64,000 nucleotides of DNA from Epiperipatus broadwayi (Eukaryota; Onychophora; Udeonychophora; Euonychophora; Peripatidae). The stretch's first letter is position 1. Every line of letters begins with the position of its first letter. A program made the position numbers and the translations under genes. Positions 62,260 through 64,000 of the stretch are shown here, piece by piece. The notes under the pieces are model-generated. The model did not search any database, had not been told where the DNA came from, and saw only the letters and a list, made by a program, of their open reading frames with translations. The stretch lies in the NCBI GenBank assembly GCA_028023455.1, contig JAQFVV010000184.1:806001-870000 (forward strand), read 5' to 3'.

Positions 62260-64000
62260 ACAAAAGTTAACATGTTAAACAAAAGAAAAATATATAGATT
62301 TCCTGACAGAATCACATTTGATAAGGAATAAGGAAAATAATTTTATAGATTATAAAATATTAAAACTAAATTAATCTTTTAAAGTTTATTATACTATATG
62401 TCCAAGTATATATTATGTATTGCACAAATAAAATACAAAAGCAACTATCTTTTTTTAATAAGTGTTTTAATGTATAAGAATACAATCGAAATTAATTTAT
62501 TTAAGCAAAAGTTAGACGATTTTCAACTCTATTACAAACTTGTCAGATTTAAAATAGTAAATAAAAAAAAAAAGGATCTCTATTTTCAAGATGAGTTCCA
62601 GATGGGCTGATTTTCAAAAATAATAACTGATTTAATTGGTTTTTAAAAATAAATGCAGTCTCTGGAACATCCCAATAGAAAATTACATTTTCTAAATGTA
62701 TGCTATAGTAAGTAATAACACTGAGGGGATTCTAAGACTTTATCTAAAGTTCATAATAAGAGATTAGTAAATAAACATTATTTTAAAAGTTCATTATTAT
62801 AAATATATAAATGCAATTTGTATAATTCATATTTAAGCTAAACACACATGTTATATGTAGACTGAAAAATATTCATTAATTCTTTTAATTTCATGAAATC
62901 AAATGCTTGTTTAGAGCTTTATGAATTATTGTTCAGTATATTCATTTGCTTTATCAGGGTTCAAATTTTGATGAAACTTAGAACTTTTTTCAGATAGCTC
63001 ACAATTTTTAAATAATCCTAGAAATTTATTTTTCAGGTATCAGGCTACCCATCCACCCAACCATTGGTTAATAAATAGTAATCTAGTTATTCTTAGCTAA
63101 AAAATAAAAATGCTGGGTTATTTTAAATTAATCAAATAATTGATGTCTGGATGATCCCAATGAAGCTTTCACCAATAGTGAGAGAGGTCGTATTCTTCTA
63201 CAAGCATTAAGTTTATGATTTATCTTTATTATAATTGCTTAAGGGATTAACTGAAATTCAAGCATTAAACAGACATTATCCAAATAGATATTTTTTCAAT
63301 TTCCTCACTCAAATATGCATCCAGAAACTTTTTTCTTGTCAGAAAGCTAAATATATTGCCAAAAAAAAAAATACAATTAAGCAATAAATTTATCACCAAG
63401 TGTGCTATTGTTTTCGGCAAATGTTATAGTAACGAATCATTATCTCCAGTTATCTAAAATAAAAAACAGGTCTAACACATCAATTAATACCAGAGTTTTT
63501 AATCTTCTTATATATCCTATTTCACATATAAAAAATTATTTATTTGAGAACATGATTTTCCCTAACCACTCTTTCTTTTGATTATATAAACTTCTTTAGC
63601 ATATTTTTCAAAATTTTACCATTCATAATTCAATTTTTATTTAAAAAAAAAAAAAATTCTTTTTTTTATAAAAAATGTCTATCTTAGAATTTGCTCTATA
63701 CTCATTTCTAAAACTTTCAGGTATTGTCCTCTCTCCTCTTTAACTGTCCAAATTTGTGTTTCACAAAAGGCTCTACTCCAAACAAAATGGTTCATAACTT
63801 TTTTTTGTAAGTTACAAAATTTAATGGGCTTTCACCATGGGTAAAGAAATTGAAAAATAACTCCAGAGAAGATGTCGAATCTCAAGATATAATATATGAA
63901 TCAAGATAAGAATGGATATCTAAAACCATTGTAAAAATAATTACATAAATTATTGAGATCAATTCAAAAACAATAATAAATTTGATGCCAAAGATTAAAA
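62260..64000. other. A+T-rich non-coding DNA
   Basis: No supported gene. A 70-codon frame at 62398-62610 is lysine- and isoleucine-rich with no domain. Homopolymer A and T runs occur near 63361 and 63640-63665. Confidence 0.45.

Overview
This 64-kb window looks like non-coding DNA, intergenic or deep intronic, from a large, strongly A+T-rich animal genome. I found no host protein-coding gene and no rRNA, functional tRNA, operon or CRISPR array that I can support. The content is metazoan: a Tx1/L1-like LINE, a mariner remnant, a hAT-type non-autonomous element, several MITE-like inverted repeats, tRNA-derived SINE remnants, long TA and TAA microsatellites and a degenerate TTAGGG-type interstitial telomeric tract. 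A mollusc, perhaps a cephalopod, would fit this mix of repeats. That placement is inference, because no diagnostic host gene is present.

Layout. 1-3 kb: A+T-rich DNA with small GC-richer islands. 3.1-3.5 kb: a MITE-like inverted repeat. 4.5-8.7 kb: three diverged copies of an unidentified repeat. 11.6 kb: a tRNA-like SINE remnant. 12.7-13.3 kb: a 49-bp tandem duplication and a GC-richer island with an RFX X-box-like site. 19.0-20.4 kb, minus strand: a decayed 3' half of a LINE of the same family as the complete one downstream. 21.1-22.1 kb: a nested inverted-repeat complex. 24.3-25.3 kb, minus strand: a decayed mariner transposase. 28.0-29.1 kb: a repeat-bearing block with possible inverted ends. 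32.3 kb: another MITE. 33.5-33.9 kb: a perfect 191-bp duplication. 35.1 kb: an isolated 143-codon open frame. 35.8-36.7 kb: a palindrome of nearly 1 kb. 40.7-40.9 kb: a tRNA-derived SINE inside a short inverted repeat. 42.8 and 46.6 kb: paired TA-core hairpins. 43.7 and 49.5-50.4 kb: two members of one MITE family, the second split by a 405-bp hAT-like element. 45.8-46.2 kb: telomere-like tract, 72-bp tandem repeat and a plus-strand SINE. 49.0-49.4 kb: a further long-arm MITE. 52.4-58.9 kb: a full-length LINE with a perfect (TAA)n array on each side. 59-64 kb: A+T-rich DNA with decayed SINE-like segments.

The main feature is the LINE at about 53.1-58.5 kb. ORF1 is intact and carries a CCHC zinc knuckle. 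ORF2 encodes an AP-type endonuclease, a reverse transcriptase with a YMDD active site and a C-terminal CX2CX8HX4C finger. ORF2 is split by about four frameshifts, but each of the five segments is open through its conserved region. The element sits between about 232 and about 121 uninterrupted TAA units in the same orientation. This suggests either a LINE that targets TAA microsatellites or an element whose TAA tail and target have both expanded.
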